From assembly GCA_030762175.1 (NCBI GenBank), contig CM060842.1:64256001-64320000 (forward strand): a stretch of DNA of 64,000 nucleotides, written 5' to 3'. Source of the DNA: Metallyticus violacea. Its lineage: Eukaryota > Arthropoda > Insecta > Mantodea > Metallyticidae. Positions 12,186-25,901 of the stretch are shown here, piece after piece; the stretch's first letter is position 1, and every line of letters starts with the position of its first letter. Below the pieces are notes generated by a model. The model searched no databases. It was given only the letters and a program-made list of their open reading frames with translations, and was not told the DNA's origin. The translations under genes and the position numbers were made by a program.

Positions 12186-15100
12186 GAAGAGGATGAGATC
12201 TAACAATGGATTCATCACTTACGGAAGCCCAAACTTAATAGCCTTGGATCATCCGCCATCTGGACGGGTGGTCGAAGAGGGTCACGGCGTGGCGATGGCA
12301 GCATTGTTTGTTGTGACGCTGTTCGGACCAGGGGAGTTTGGGGAGGGAGTTCTGCGGGTGGCCCTGTCAGAGTAGCATGTCACTATAGGGCTCCAGTATC
12401 TCATCTCACTCCACATTAACGTTGACACATTAATCTTAAGTCTCACTGTACAGGCCACGCCCCCCTCCCCCGCCTCGCTTCAGGTACAGAACGAAACAAA
12501 AAACGCATGAACTAATTCTACACTATATTGAAAAAGAACAACAGTGTTAAAAGCGTAAAATAAAAAACGTCCATTGCAAGGAAAGAAAATGCGAAATTAT
12601 TAAAATTTGCATATATGAGATTTTTATATCTCTCTTAAAAATCAAAAGCAAAGAAAACATTTTAAATGCCTTTCAATCAGTTTGATATTCCAAAACAGTT
12701 TTTCTTTTGTAGATTTACAAGAGCAATAGAATCTGAATTTACTCTTTTGAAAATTCAGCGTTACTTTTGAACACCAAGTGAGAAAAGGAAGAAAGTAAGA
12801 AAGTAAAAGGATTTATTTTGAACACCAGCATAATCCTTACAGATATTAGTGAGAAACTATTGCGCCCTAAACATTTTCTGTGACTCCATAGGCCTCTTTC
12901 CAATGAATGGTAGCAATTGGGGATTCTTTTATTAGACACTCAGTCATTTTTATATCTGTAAATAAGTTCCCAAATAAAATATGCTTTATTTAAGCTCTTT
13001 TGGTGCATAAAGAATATCTTTCATGATAGTCTGCCGCAGTTCTTATGGGATTGGATTGGACTGAGTTAAATTGTTAAGCAGGGAGAAGAAATTTCGGTCA
13101 CTTCAGCTTTGATCAGGGCTGGCCGTTTTGCCTACGCCCCCGCTGAGGGTACCTTTGGGAGGAAGGAATGAGTGACAGACACCGGGCGGCCAAGATGTAT
13201 ACACAAATGGAGCGCATGTTACCAGACAAAACACCGCAAGGAGTTTGAACTCCACAGAAGAACCGCTTCCATACTAGACACTGGGGCAGAAACCTTTACA
13301 ATGCGCAAGCCAGCGTCACGCCGCACACATCCCACTTATGGCACTGTCTACCCTGTAAACTAGAAATGTAATTTTGGAATGAAATGAGATGGAATGAAAG
13401 AACAGAAAATTCGTGGAAAGGGAAGATTCATTCCAGCATTTGCCTAAGTGACCGGGATTACCAGTCCCAAGAAAAGTCTTCCCGGAGCTCCACCATTGTG
13501 AATTCAAGCGTTGTTGGTTCTTATGGGGTATGATCGAGTTTATCGAAATGGCTACAAATAATTGGCTATCTGAAGAGCAGTGCACCATGCTTTAACCGGA
13601 TAGTTATAGAAAGAACGCCATTTTCAGCATCTGCTCTATGAATTCTCCCAGAGATATAGAATTAGTAGCAGTAAAACTAGTTTAAAAACTATCCTTGGCA
13701 TGTGCTTCTTGAAGTTCTTAAACAAATCAATAATTATAGTTACCCGAACAAGAGAACTTGATGACTCCACGTCTGCCTTTAAGAATGGGACTCACGAAAG
13801 TTGAACCAACATTGCTGCGGAGGAACTAGTGTGAACACAGCGAGATTGTTTGAGTTATGGGCTGCTTACTGAGGATACCAGGGTCTCTCGATTTTTGCGG
13901 TACACCAAGCGCATCTACACTATTGTGCCCCGGCACACCCCTTCCGAAATACTATTTATTTACTCTGGAAGAACTTGAGGGGGGAGGATTGGGCAATACA
14001 CGTTGAAACATTGTATGGAACTTATCATTGAGATATACGGCTATCGTAGAGTGGCGCTGTCACAACTGTTTTCTTAACTTTTTAAAAAGATTTGGCTTAC
14101 CAACTTTATAAATGAAACTGGGCACCGTCGTTATCCATACGTTGGTGCCTCTCTGTAGTTCGCGTTGAGTAATGCAGCCGAATATTTTGTTTTAATTTAC
14201 TCTAGAGATAAAGATCGCAAGGGGACCTCAATTTCTTACTAATAATTTGGAAACAATCTTTTCATTTCTCTCATCGAAATATTCGCTATATGTGCTGTGG
14301 CAGAGTCTTGCTGACAAAAGCTCAAATCATTCTCTCCTTTGGTTAATTCTCTAAAATAGGGGGGAGGGCAAAATTATATTTAAGTACACTACGTTATTTT
14401 ATATGGATTTACCTTAAACAACTTGGTAGCTCTTAGTACAGAGCCATAAGAAATGCCTATTGTTGTGAAAGATGTGGGAGTAATTTTGGGAGAGAACGCT
14501 CCAAACGATAACCGATGTCATTTAATGTTTATTTGGCGAGAACCCTGTACTATCTGTTAGGTTTGTTAAAATGGAAACGTTACCCCTAGTGTGAAATGTA
14601 TTATATATAATTTGTGTACGGCCTTGAATTTACACCCGGGAATATTTCTTCAAATCGTGTTTGAACATGATGAGCTGACTTGAATTAGCACGTATGAACC
14701 ATAAATAAATGTACTTGGTACAATTGAAAACACATGCTGAGTTATAACTCATTCGCGATTAAATACAGAATAAAATACACTACCCATAATAACAGAACTG
14801 AGTTCAATCACTGACGGCCAGAGTTGGTTACGGTCAACAGCGAAAAACACGTATGCACACGTTCAGTGAGCAAACACAGCAAGTTGGTTCATAGTTCATT
14901 GGATCGCTCCGAAAATAAGAAAACAGCGCGCGCGCCGACAGTTAAGTTACCACTTCTGCGGTGGGAATATAATTCGATCACAGATGATAAACAGGAAAAT
15001 GTTGCAATAATTCTTCCTTTCAATGCTGTTCATGCATAAAGGGGAACTGTTTTTGCTCTGACTAAAACATCGTAAATAGAATGAATCAGGTGTACAAAAC

Positions 15101-18100
15101 AAAATATACACCTATTTATAAAGTAGTTCTGTTGCAAGAGTTTGTTGTTCTGTTGCGCTGCGCGTATTGTCACAAACCACGAACACGCCCTTCAAGCCAA
15201 ACAGTGGGCCACTTTACATAATCCGCGGTAACCGTGCTGGCTGGGGATGTATTATAAATGTTAATGACACCAGGAACTTGGACAGGTGTCGAATGAACTC
15301 GGGACCCACTCCCAAGGCAAGTCAATTTAGCAAATGGATGAGAGTGCACCGCACGGCTACAGAATAGGATTATCTCCCACGTAAAACTGAGAGAGCTGCA
15401 ATGAGTTAATACGATGTAACCTCGATCTGATCACGAAAATGGGCGGTAGCTATAGAAAGGAGAGGCAGTTTCTTAATGCCTCATACATCGCCCCAACTGA
15501 GCATTTCGGTTTCTTGGAAAAATGTTTGTAAGCAATTGCATGCTTTGCTGTTACAATGTATTCACGTTCAATAACTTGAAATGGTGGAATAAATTGCATA
15601 CAAAAATGAATTATAAATTACAAAGATAAAAATTTTAAATTACAATAGAATAATTTATTTATGATGCTTTTCTAAATAGCGTAATAATTATTTGTATTTA
15701 TACATTAGCCGTTCTAGAATTATGCAGGCGGATGAAATATATTACTGTTTTCACTACATTTTGGCTTTCGTAGAGTTAAGAATAAGTGCCTGAACACCTT
15801 AACACTAAATGATATGTTTACATTAGGGCTCTTTGGGAACATTCTTGCTTTTCATTTTTCTCAAAGATAGCTAATAAACACCTTTCATATATATTCATTT
15901 TCAGCTTATTACCGCTAAACATTTTTGTCATTTATTGATATACTCACGCAAATTTTCCACTACACCCTTCATACGATTTCCCTTTGGGATAATTGGATTC
16001 ACTGTTCTGTTATTAGAAGATAAAATAAAACAAATTTGTGATCATAGCAATGTCAAGTTAACAGCTGGGGCAGCAAAAATTAAGAAATAAAAAGAAAACA
16101 TTACTTTATGGAAAACAACTTGTAGAAAGTATGGAAAAAACAATTTAAATATGTTTAAGTATGAAATACAGAGGAAGAACTTAAGAAATAACCACACTTC
16201 TTTATTTCTGATTCTGATATATTTCATCTAATTTTACTCAGTCTTCTTATAACAACATTTTAACCGATGTCTCCTATGACATGTTACTGAGGAAGCGTGA
16301 CATATCTTCCCACTATGCGCGAGAGACTGGGAGACAATCACTTAATTCTGCTAAGGTACTGCTCATATCAGAGAAACTGGATAAACTGTTGACTGGTCCG
16401 CACTGTTGTTAGTGAAACTTGCAGTATACTTAGTTATGTGTTTTCTTTCACATTATTTTAAATATTGAACGGCGTTCTTTCTTCATTTGTGCAACTTTCT
16501 TGTAAGCTGTATGGCTGCTTATAATAAAAAAGGACTAATGCGCGAATAAAAATGTCGAATTAATAAAATACTCACTTAAAGGGGAAAACTTTATCATGAT
16601 AAATTTACATTTTTGATCTACAGGAATGCACTTTTCTCAAATTTTCCCAGGTTCATGTTTTTGTAATAGGTAAAAGTCTAATGGGTATATGTTATCGGTT
16701 TTTCTAGTGATCTTTTTATTTATTTTCTAATAATTGAATCAGGTCCCAATATGAGGTTTATTTCTCACAAGATACTATAAAATTACGTTTACATATATTA
16801 TATATTTGAATTTCAGTATTCAGGCGGATATAACATTAATTTGCTAATATGATTACTGTCTTAAAGATATTCCCGGAAGAATTATCTCGTTGAGGTTCGT
16901 CAGGTATATTTGGTAGCAGCATCAGTTATTGTTAGCTATCACCAAATCCATTGACCCAGGTTCTAGGTAACTTATACATTATATGAATATTAAATATGTG
17001 CAATTATTATTTGTATTATAGTGGTAACAGTTTTCACAGGAATGAACTGAAATATGTTTCTTTGTTTCTTGCAACATTCAGTGCTGGGGAATCATTCTCA
17101 AATCGTATTTTCATGAGAATATCAGGCACTGACATTTATATATGTTGTTAATTGTTTCAAAGTATTGTTAATGTACCGTAATTATGGTATTAGCTGCTTA
17201 ATTCGACCCCGTAAAGTAGCGAATGTTTTCAGTATTTACAATTATCTTCTTTTATTGTTTCAAAGAAGAGAATTTTCTTGAACGTTTATCTCAAATTCTT
17301 AAAAGAAATCAAAGTTAAATGTTTAAATTTGTCTTGCTCCCGTACAAAAGACAGTTTACCTTTCCTGAGTTAAATCCTAAGGGATATTGTTTAGCAAATG
17401 AATTGCTGTGGCATTAACACGAAAATGCCAAATTAAGTTTGCATGAAATTGAGCTCATTTATTCAATATTAGCAACTTATGTTGTATCTCAATTTAATTG
17501 GGAAATTGCAGTGGTGAATTTTTGTTGTGTTTTCGTTATTGAATGTGATAGTATATTATTTTTATAAAACTTGAGACTGGTATTTAACATAATTTTAATT
17601 TCTTTATTTACGTACATTATTAATTCGTTATGTCTCTAGTACTATGACCTATTTTCAAATAAATATCATCGAGTCATTATTACAAGCACCTGCATGAAAC
17701 GACAAATTATAGTGCGATGGTTGTGGAACGAAAACAAATAACTTGGTTAGTTCCGGATGCCTTCTTCTCAATCCTTCACACATTTAAGGAGCACCAGTTG
17801 CCAACACGAGCAAAAACTGAAGGCATGGAATGGAACAGTGTCAACCTGAAGATATGCAATGTGTACTGTCGTATGTAGAATTTTGTAACACAAAACGCAA
17901 AGCGTACATAAATGTCTAGAATTTTTTGTAAATCATTGTTTTTGAATACTGAATTTCTCCGGGATACTTAGCTATGTTATTTATATTTTGTTTTTCTCTG
18001 AATAGCATAGCTTGAAAAAACTATGAACATCAGCATTTTATCAACATCCATGTTCGTGAGCTGAACACATTTAAAATTCGTGTTTCCTGCGGACGGCATT

Positions 18101-19194
18101 TCGCCTCATACTGCAGTATTTTTAGGAGCGTTAACTCTTTCGTGTCCTGCTCTTTTAAATGGATTCAGTAGACGAAAATTACTTTGCTCGACGACCCGGA
18201 TGTAGGTCATTCCGCTAGCCCCTTCTTCTATCTCTCGCTCCTCCTTTGAAAGGGAGGACATACAGGGGTAGCGGGGTCAGGGGCAACACAATGTGTTTCC
18301 CTACTGAAAAGTCCTTTTCGTGTTGGGTAACGCGCCGCTTTTGTATATATGTTGCCAGGACATCAACATTCCGTCCACTCGCAACACTCAATAAACAAGT
18401 ACATTAAGTTATAGAGGCTGGTGCGCGCATACACACAGAGGCGCATCGTCGTTGCCCCTTTGCCTAGTTGCTATGCGACAAACATTCGTACGGAATCTAA
18501 ATAGACTTGTCCCGTTCTGGAAAGGCCTTAAAATATGAACTGCAGCTTGAAACGTTTTGATATAGTCAGAAATGAACATAATGTTGTAAATTGTTCATTT
18601 GCTTTAGAATATTTTTCTTAAATTGAAATCTATTCTCAGGCTGTTTGAAGCTGTTTTCCAAGGTTGATAAAACTAACAAAATTGCTTTTTATAGCCTTCA
18701 TGTTTAATCGGCGTTTATTATTTTAAGGACCTAAATACTAATAATATTGTATTTTGTAGAGTTAAAGCCATACGTTCAATCATGTAAAATGGCGACTCTT
18801 AAAATAAATGAATGAATATATGCAAAAGTAAAAGACATTATGATGATACATATATAAATTGATGAGTTAGATAATAAAGCCAACACTAAGTAACATTACA
18901 TAGGAAATACAGAGAAAGAAAAAAGGCCAGTACAATTTTTCTTAATAGCTTGTGGGCATTCTCCTTAGTATGACGGAATTGTAGCGAACTTCTGAGGCCG
19001 AGGCGCCTATAGGTGCGCTACGTTGTCCCAGTGGATATAATGGTAATATAGTTTTGGTGCACTGAGGAAGGAAGTACTTAAACCTATGGTTAGGATGAAT
19101 GAAATTAAATTAAATGAATTAATGATGACCCAAATGTGCCCGGGGTCCTTGGCACCTAAAGCTATCTGGCATTCACCTTCTCAGGGTAAAAATA
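12186..19194. other. Long stretch without recognised genes
   Basis: Mostly AT-rich DNA with no supported exon. GC-richer islands lie at about 12240-12480, 13090-13350, 14920-14960 (a short CG-alternating run) and 18180-18500. The last includes a TATATA-like box near 18342 and many CpGs, so it could be a promoter or part of an unrecognised repeat. The block 18975-19190 before the mariner is also GC-richer and may be a repeat. Open frames of 60-90 codons here show no family features. Confidence 0.4.
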
Positions 19195-20238
19195 CTAGAG
19201 CTGGATAAAAAGTACGGCAACACTGGCAGCACACAGCTGTCGAGTTCTTGTTAGTCATATGGTTGTGCGGATGCGATACTGGAATTTTCGATGACCTTCA
19301 GCAGCGAGTAGCAACAGCAACTGTCGTACCGCGGCTCCTTAAAGTATAGTGGATGGTGCAAGCGCTTTAGCTATGTTTTCGAAACTGGAACAACTTTCCT
19401 GGATCAAAATTGAAGTTGCACGTGGTCGTGATGCCCAAGATTGTTATCAGGGACTGTGTGAAACATGTGGTGATGCAGCGTTGCCATACGCAGAGTGGCA
19501 AGAAGGGGGAAAGTGTTTGTGTAGACAGGGATCTGTTCAGGACGACCCCAAACTGACCACCACACATTTCAGCTTCTTGCTTTATTGGATGTTGATCGGT
19601 GATGGGCTGCGCGTGAATCAACCGCAGAGATACTGTACTGTGTATTCTGCAGGACATTGTTGGGTTCCGCAAAATTGCAGTGCGATGGATACCCGATTTC
19701 ATCTCGGAGGCGCAACAGTGTCACCGTAATGCAATTATATAGGACTTGCTTAACAGTTACCAGAGAGAAAGTGACGAATTCTTTGGGAGGACTCTCACTA
19801 TGGAAGAAATTTGGGCTCGTTACTACGCACCATGCTTGAAATGGCAATCAAATGAATGGAAACATCCCAGCTCTCTTCGTTCAAAGGCAGTGCGTTCTGA
19901 ATATGGTGTGATGATCATTATGGTGTATGGTATTGATACTGTTGCGCTGTACCATGCTGTACCTGAATACCTGAAAGGCAAAGGGCTGCGTACTATTGCA
20001 ATGTTTTGGAACACCACCTTCGCCCACGTTCTTGACAATGCAAGATGTCACTGCTAAAGCTGTGCGTCCTACGTCGATGGAACTGGGAAACGCTTGAACA
20101 ACCACCATACTCACCCGATATGAACCCGTTTGACTACAATCTCTTGGCAAAAATAAAAGAATCATCATTAATGCTTCGGGTGGTCACTTCAAGATATTAA
20201 CAGAGATGAACTCGCTGATGGAGTACGGCGCCTTCCAC

Positions 20239-20247
20239 ATTTGTGGT
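20239..20247 (+). repeat. Target-site duplication, left copy
   Basis: ATTTGTGGT lies immediately before the SINE and is repeated exactly at 20502-20510. It falls within the mariner transposase reading frame. Confidence 0.9.
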
Positions 20248-20501
20248 ACACCGCCACGGATGGCCGGATTTGTGAGCAGGAGGTCTGGGGTTCGAATCCC
20301 ACCAGGACCTTCCTCCCTGACTGAAGTTTTTTCCAGGTTTACCTCAGTCCTCATAAATGGCAGGGAGGTACCCTAAACTTAGGTCTGGAGCGTTTTTTTC
20401 CTTAAAAAATCCTTTCCAAACATATCATTTCATCTCATGACCACCAGTGTCCACTACCTGTGGTGCCTCAGTAGTAAAACGGGAGTTAAACACTATTAAA
20501 A
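20248..20501 (+). repeat. SINE family B, complete copy in mariner
   Basis: A tRNA-like head contains a box-B-like GGGTTCGAATCCC (20289-20301). It is followed by a body with CCTCAGTCCTCATAAATGG, GGGAGGTACCCTAAACTTAG and a closing CAGTAGTAAAACGGGAGTTAAACAC. The 254-bp unit is flanked by the exact 9-bp duplication ATTTGTGGT, as expected for LINE-assisted retroposition. The insertion is younger than the mariner it disrupts. Two or three further B copies lie at 48636, 53017 and 53382. Confidence 0.92.
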
Positions 20502-20510
20502 ATTTGTGGT
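20502..20510 (+). repeat. Target-site duplication, right copy
   Basis: ATTTGTGGT directly follows the SINE, and the mariner sequence then resumes with GGTAGACATGGCAGG. Confidence 0.9.
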
Positions 20511-20621
20511 GGTAGACATGGCAGGAGATTACATCTAAAGAATGTACGTTGCTGTCCTCTGATAATAAAGCCGTCTAGACATTACAGCACAGTTGGCATT
20601 AGTTTTTGTCCAACCTATGTA

Positions 20622-21280
20622 ATTAAGTGCACATAATAAGGACAAAACAAATATAAAATAAACGAGAAATATATTGAATCTTTCGTGAAGTAATAAAGAT
20701 ACTGACAAAGTTAACATTTTTATCATGGATGTGAAATAATAATTAACACGAGGCACCTTCGTTTACTAAATAAATGTCTAAATAGCATCGCTTAATACGT
20801 AGTTAGACTTGTAGATATCTTGAGTACAGATATGTCTGATGATTGAAGTTATGTTGTGATTAAGCTGGGAAGTCAGAAGTGTAAAGCGAGAGACAAGGTA
20901 TTTAGATGTGAAGTTATGATGCACCGTGTCCTTAGAAGCCAAGAAAGTTATTGGACATATTCAGAGACAATATCATGGCGCTGGATATTAAGACTAAAAC
21001 GAATAAACGGAAGTTTCTTTGAAGTTTTTATGTATCACGGCGACGGAAATTTATGTTTTAACTGCTAGTTACTTTTCTGCCCCTTTTTAAAGTAATCTGA
21101 CACTTTTTTCTGATTCCTTTGAAAAAATAGGCCAAATTTTACATTCTCTGAACTATGGCAAATTTATTGAACCATAGAGTTTAGTGGCCTGCTGAATCTA
21201 TTCATCATCAATCGCGGAGTTTCCTACAGTGTCTCTTAGTCCCGTGAATTTACAATGGATGGGAGTGTGAATATTATACA
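20622..21280. other. Gene-free stretch after the mariner
   Basis: No gene or element recognised. The short open frames at about 20535-21068 lack family features. Confidence 0.4.
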
Positions 21281-21319
21281 TATAAAAATTTCCCACTTAC
21301 AAACTCTACTGTTTCCATC

Positions 21320-21880
21320 CAACCGCACTCTCATTGGTCTGGGGCCGTTCGTGGGGTATAAGCTGGTAGCAGTCCGCTCGCGGGAAGAGGTGTCGTGGAT
21401 TAATTGTGTTTCTTTGAGTTCTGGGTTGGATGCCCCTTGTGTCGGGATCAGGAACCTTTACCTCAGGGAACTTCTGGAATTTTGTGACTCGTGTGAGTCA
21501 GAGGGAAGGGAAGGAAATCTATAAAGTTACACGGAAACACTGGAGTTCTTGTCTGACGTCATTTATTTACACTTAACAGAATACTGGATTGTTCGCGTAA
21601 GCTTGGAAATGTGTTGAACTGACTGACTATTTTTCTTCTCCTACCGACTTCGCTCACTTTGATTTGGATTGTCTATTCTTTTGCCCGCTTATTTAAATTG
21701 ACTCTTACAGTTCCGTTCTCCGACTATCCAACGTTTAGCTCTTAGCCTCGAATCCCGGACCGCTAACTTTTCCCTGCTGTAGAAGTCCAGCTGCTCTCTC
21801 TCTCTAAGTCTCGCTGCTGTTGAAGTTCTGCTGCTCTCTCTCTCCAAGTCTCTCCTGTTCTGTGTCCGTTACATTATATA
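21320..21880. other. GC-richer block, possible solo LTR or promoter
   Basis: This block stands out from its AT-rich surroundings. It holds a CATTGGTC CCAAT-like box (21331), a GGGTATAAGC TATA-like box (about 21354) some 20 bases later, and a 40-bp direct repeat of CTGCTGTNGAAGT...CTGCTCTCTCTCTC (units at 21774-21813 and 21814-21853). A CCGTTACA end lies near 21870. That layout resembles a solo long terminal repeat or a Pol II promoter with its leader. No second copy and no clear target duplication is visible, so the call is tentative. Confidence 0.35.
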
Positions 21881-24800
21881 TCAGATGTCAAGTTTATTGT
21901 TTATTAGGAACCTCCCATCGTGAAAATTAAATCCGCGAAATTTGTGGAGCTCAGTTCGATTCTATCTGCGTTATTGGTCCTTCCTTAATATCTATAATTA
22001 TGCAGGCTCGCTCCGATTCGTTCAATTTTGTAAGATTTCTATTGGTTGTGTGGGACCAATTTCTGGAAATACCTCTCACGTTATAATATTTCTAAGAACG
22101 GACATTCCTGTCATAAATGTTGGGAAATTTTTATAATCCGACATATCCTTTCACTTTTCTGTCCTTTCAAATTTGCTCACAATGAAACCTCGGCCATAAA
22201 TAAGGAACATCTATTTGTTTTGCAAAGTCATGTCAAAATCTGTCGACGTTTGAATGTTATTGTCATGAGGGGATATAAACTTGAGCTGTCATCTGAGATT
22301 GACATTTGTTCCTTCTTCGAAAGAAATCCACCCGTAAAGTCATTAGTGCCTTTACCCTTAGTTATTGAAAGAATATGTTTCTTTGCTTTTGTCTGCGTCT
22401 CGGTAAATGGTTTTCTTTAAACCCTCTGAAAAGAGAATTGCCTCTTTTCAGGACATAACCCTTTTCCCCAAGGTCAAAACTTTTACCATTTCCAAGCTTA
22501 ACGACCCGAACCGTTTTCCATTCACATAAATACACAATGGACCTTTATTACTGTTTAGCACAGGTGCTGTCTAATGACTACAAACTACATACATGTATCA
22601 GATGATCATATTTATGTTAATTATTACTAGCCTTAATTATAACAATGTTAGTTTAATCAAAGACGGCCTTTAATTCCGGCTACAGGTCACTGCAAAATAG
22701 TTGAGATTTGTTATTAAAAATAGTTGTGTCACCCATGGATTTGTTACTGTAAAAGTTTTTAAAATAAATAAATAATATTATTTAAGTTAATAAAGTTCTT
22801 TCTATTCGCGGATAGCGTTAGCCTGTTTCCATATCAAGAGCAACTATCTTGAAGGCATGCTTCTCTATTTACTTTTTATTTGTAATTACATAATATTTTG
22901 GAAAGTTTGCCATCTTTGTATATGTGTAAATCAATCATCATTCAAATTATTTATTCTATCCATTAAGTTAATGTAACTAAATTTTCTCTGATAGTGACCT
23001 TTCGTTATTTATTTAGACGCCCCATCTCCACTGCTTCGATTCTTCCATTATCGAATACTTTATTGTTCAATTTTTCCTACCATAAGTGAGTATGGAATCA
23101 TCTTGTAAAACTTCATTTACGTGCATCTTCATGCTTTACCTTTCATTGTACGTCGAATAGCACCACGTATTCTATTCAACTTATTTTTATTAATATTGAT
23201 ATAAATGATATAATTCCTGCAGTGAGACACGCTACATCCTAAATAATTAAACTTATCAACTTGTTCTATATCTGTCCATTTGTAACAATGTTGCATTTTA
23301 AATGCTTTTTTTTTTTTTTTTTCATAAAAATGACATAATTCTTGTTGTGTTAATTTTCATATTGAGAAACGGTTACATTTGAATTTGAAGTTCGTTCTCC
23401 CCAAGAAATGAATAAAGTTAATAAACGAAAATATATAAATATAATAAATAATGATAATTTAATATTGTGGATAAAAATAGTTAGATTTAATTATTTTCGG
23501 TAAATAGCAATATGACGGGCTTATTAGCCCGCTATAGCACAGTTAACAACTCTTATATATATAATGTAAATATATAATGAGGAAATATAACAAATAATGG
23601 TAGAAGAGGCCTTGGGTTAAAGATAATTCTATTTTAGCTTTCTTTATATTACTGATGAAATATACTGTTTTTGAGTATTCGAAAGATGGTTGCTTATTTA
23701 CAGTTGAATTGATATTATATAATTACATATATAAACCATGTATTTGTGTATTTTTCCATGATTTTGTATATTTTCACTTCATTTTGTGAAATTTGTTTAT
23801 TCTCTGGCGTCTCATTGAAATAAACTTGGCGACAGTGATCAGAAATTATCTCGCAACCCTGGCTGTACAAAACGTCGCATTAGGTAAAATGAAACCACCA
23901 GAGTCTATTAGTTTTCTTTTAAGTTTCGTAGAAAGAGCCTTTCACTGAAAGGAACGGTTTTTGTTGTTGAGGGTCAAAGGTTGGAACACGGTTTTATTGA
24001 TGGAAGATAAGTCTTTGCTGGCCGAAAAAAATAACACGGTCTTATCTGCATTCAGATGTAATGCAAAATCATGACAATGCATGGTAGATAGAAATACAGA
24101 TACTGGTGAAAAATTATTTTATTAAAGGTAATGTTAAACAAAGTTTGTGTGATAGGGATGTACATGTCTAATTTGAGTCGGTATATATATATATATATAT
24201 ATATATATCGCTTAAAGGTGATAGCATGCGAATTAAAGGAAGCGGATATTGTTGCAATATCTAATTGCAGCTTCTGCTAAGACAAAACATTGAACTGATC
24301 TGCACAACAGTAATCTTTGCTGTATATGCTCTATCTGCTAATCTGTTGCTCAAGCTTAAAGAAGATTTAGGTTACATGTTGAGACAATAATTGTCTGTCA
24401 TCAATCCCAGGCCCGTTTATAAGTTATATGAAATATAGTTACAAGTATTCACAGAAAGCAAGAACATCTGGCAAATATAATAGGAAAGTTTGCTAGGAAA
24501 GGGGCTAGCGTTGTTCTCTGTTTGGGTCTCTCTGTAATGTTACTTCAGGTCAACTAGAACTTTGAAAACATCCGGACATTGAACAAAAAGCGATCCCAGG
24601 AATTTGGAAAGGAACAAATATTCTTTGTTAGACTGCCGAAAAGACTTATACAACAACTTAAGGAAATTGTAATATCTTAAACTCATAACATTTCCGATAC
24701 AGTTTTCTCTTATAGTCTAGTTATTCAGGTCAATGCTTAAGAACTAAGATCTAAGAATCGATCGTGGGAGGACCCTGTTCAAATCTTAAATAAATAGCCA

Positions 24801-25522
24801 ATGAAAGGAAAATGATATAAATTAGCATAAAATCACACCAATAGGAAGACAGGTGTAGGAAGATCATACCGTAACATTTAGAAAGTTATGTTGAAGGCAT
24901 TTATACCACATAAGACCGGCAGACGGGTCGAATTAATAAAATCAGTTGTAATGGACTATGGAATACTTGTTTGTTACTTGTTATTTGGGGCTGAAGTGTA
25001 AGAAAAAGAGAAAGAATAGTCACAAGTTACACTGGTACGTGAATTTATCTGCTATACAATTTACATAAGCTATAGAAGTCAGTTAGTCATTCAATTAAGT
25101 CACGTCAGAGTTGAAGTGAAGGCAGTTGATGTGAAAAATTAATCAGTTCGATAAGAGGAACGCTTTTCAAGATTCTATCGTTACCTGATAGGAACCATAT
25201 TTATGACATTGTATTCATAAATGGTGAAAACTGGAACTACAAGTGTTATATTATAGTTTGCTTATCTCCTTTCCCTGTGATGGTGTAGTACAAAAACATT
25301 CAGCTGGTAAATTGAGCTTATAGCCGAAGACCAAACATTACAAGATTGCGGTGCTGAATCGACCAATCACCCCTGAGATACCAATCTATTTATGAACTTC
25401 AATCACCTCCTTGTTCACAACGAATCCAAACCCAAAGCCCAAACATAAAAACAAATTATTATCACAAATACCGCCGCAATGTTCAGGTTGCTTAAAATAG
25501 TTTTATTCCTGAAGTAACATAG
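21881..25522. other. Gene-free AT-rich stretch
   Basis: No supported exon. An (AT)n microsatellite lies at 24182-24208 and a T run at about 23308-23322. A 124-codon open frame (22046-22420) has no recognisable domain, and no splice sites fit it well. Confidence 0.45.
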
Positions 25523-25901
25523 TTGTTTTTCTCAGTTGGTATTAGTAAATCTAACGGTAGCGACTATAATAGTCGACTTTCGTCTATTTCATTCTCAGAG
25601 TTTCTGAATACTTACTTACTTTTGAATATAAATACCTGAGTAAGTATAACATTTTTTATACAATTGTTAATATTCCGTGCGCGAATTTCAAAGATATATT
25701 ACTTTATTGTTATTCCATTCATGAAATAGTCTCAAACCCGTATTTAGCTCTTCTCATTTGGCACTACTGAAACATTCGTCTGGTGTTAGATGGCTTGAAA
25801 AGAATAAGTTTTTTTTTCAATACAAATGACAATTATTACGTTGTTATAAACCAAGTTTACGGGAATTGTGTTTAAATCCTTATTTAATTCGTGAAATAGT
25901 C
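25523..25901 (+). repeat. Satellite-like dispersed repeat, copy 1
   Basis: This segment is homologous, in opposite orientation, to 60020-60378. Shared words include TTTTTCTCAGTTGGTATT, ATACAATTGTTAATAT, GTGCGCGAATTTCA and CATGAAATA. It consists of two related monomers: CGACTTTCGTCT near 25574 recurs as ACATTCGTCT near 25773, about 196 bp later. Homology fades after the GTGAAATAGTC at 25891-25901, where a third decayed monomer may follow. Confidence 0.75.

Larger units (their letters stand above)
19349..20543 (+). pseudogene. Mariner transposase pseudogene
   Basis: The N-terminal helix-turn-helix region begins near MFSKLEQLSWIKIEVARG (ATG at 19373) and continues to CETCGDAALPYAEW. The catalytic half lies at 19746-20057 in a shifted frame (RESDEFFGRTLTMEEIWARY, then QSNEWKHP). 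The first catalytic Asp, normally in MDE, is Glu here (MEEIW). The second is kept in VLDNARCH, and the third-region SPDMNPFDY is present near 20115. The stretch between the helix-turn-helix region and the catalytic half is damaged by indels. The last codons (RRLPHLW, then TWQEIT) are split by the SINE. The closest relatives I recall are mariners common in cockroach and termite genomes. Confidence 0.85.
19195..20619 (+). mobile_element. Mariner element interrupted by a SINE
   Basis: The left end CTAGAGCTGGATAAAAAGT begins after a TA at 19193-19194. The right end is its degenerate reverse complement (AGTTTTTGTCCAACCTATG) followed by a TA at 20620-20621. Without the inserted SINE and its duplicated target the element is about 1.16 kb, slightly short for a mariner because of internal deletions. 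It carries a single broken transposase gene on the plus strand. Confidence 0.82.

Noticed and set aside
22046..22420. 124-codon plus-strand frame
   Set aside because: Composition is ordinary for the region, and no family motif or matching splice sites were found.
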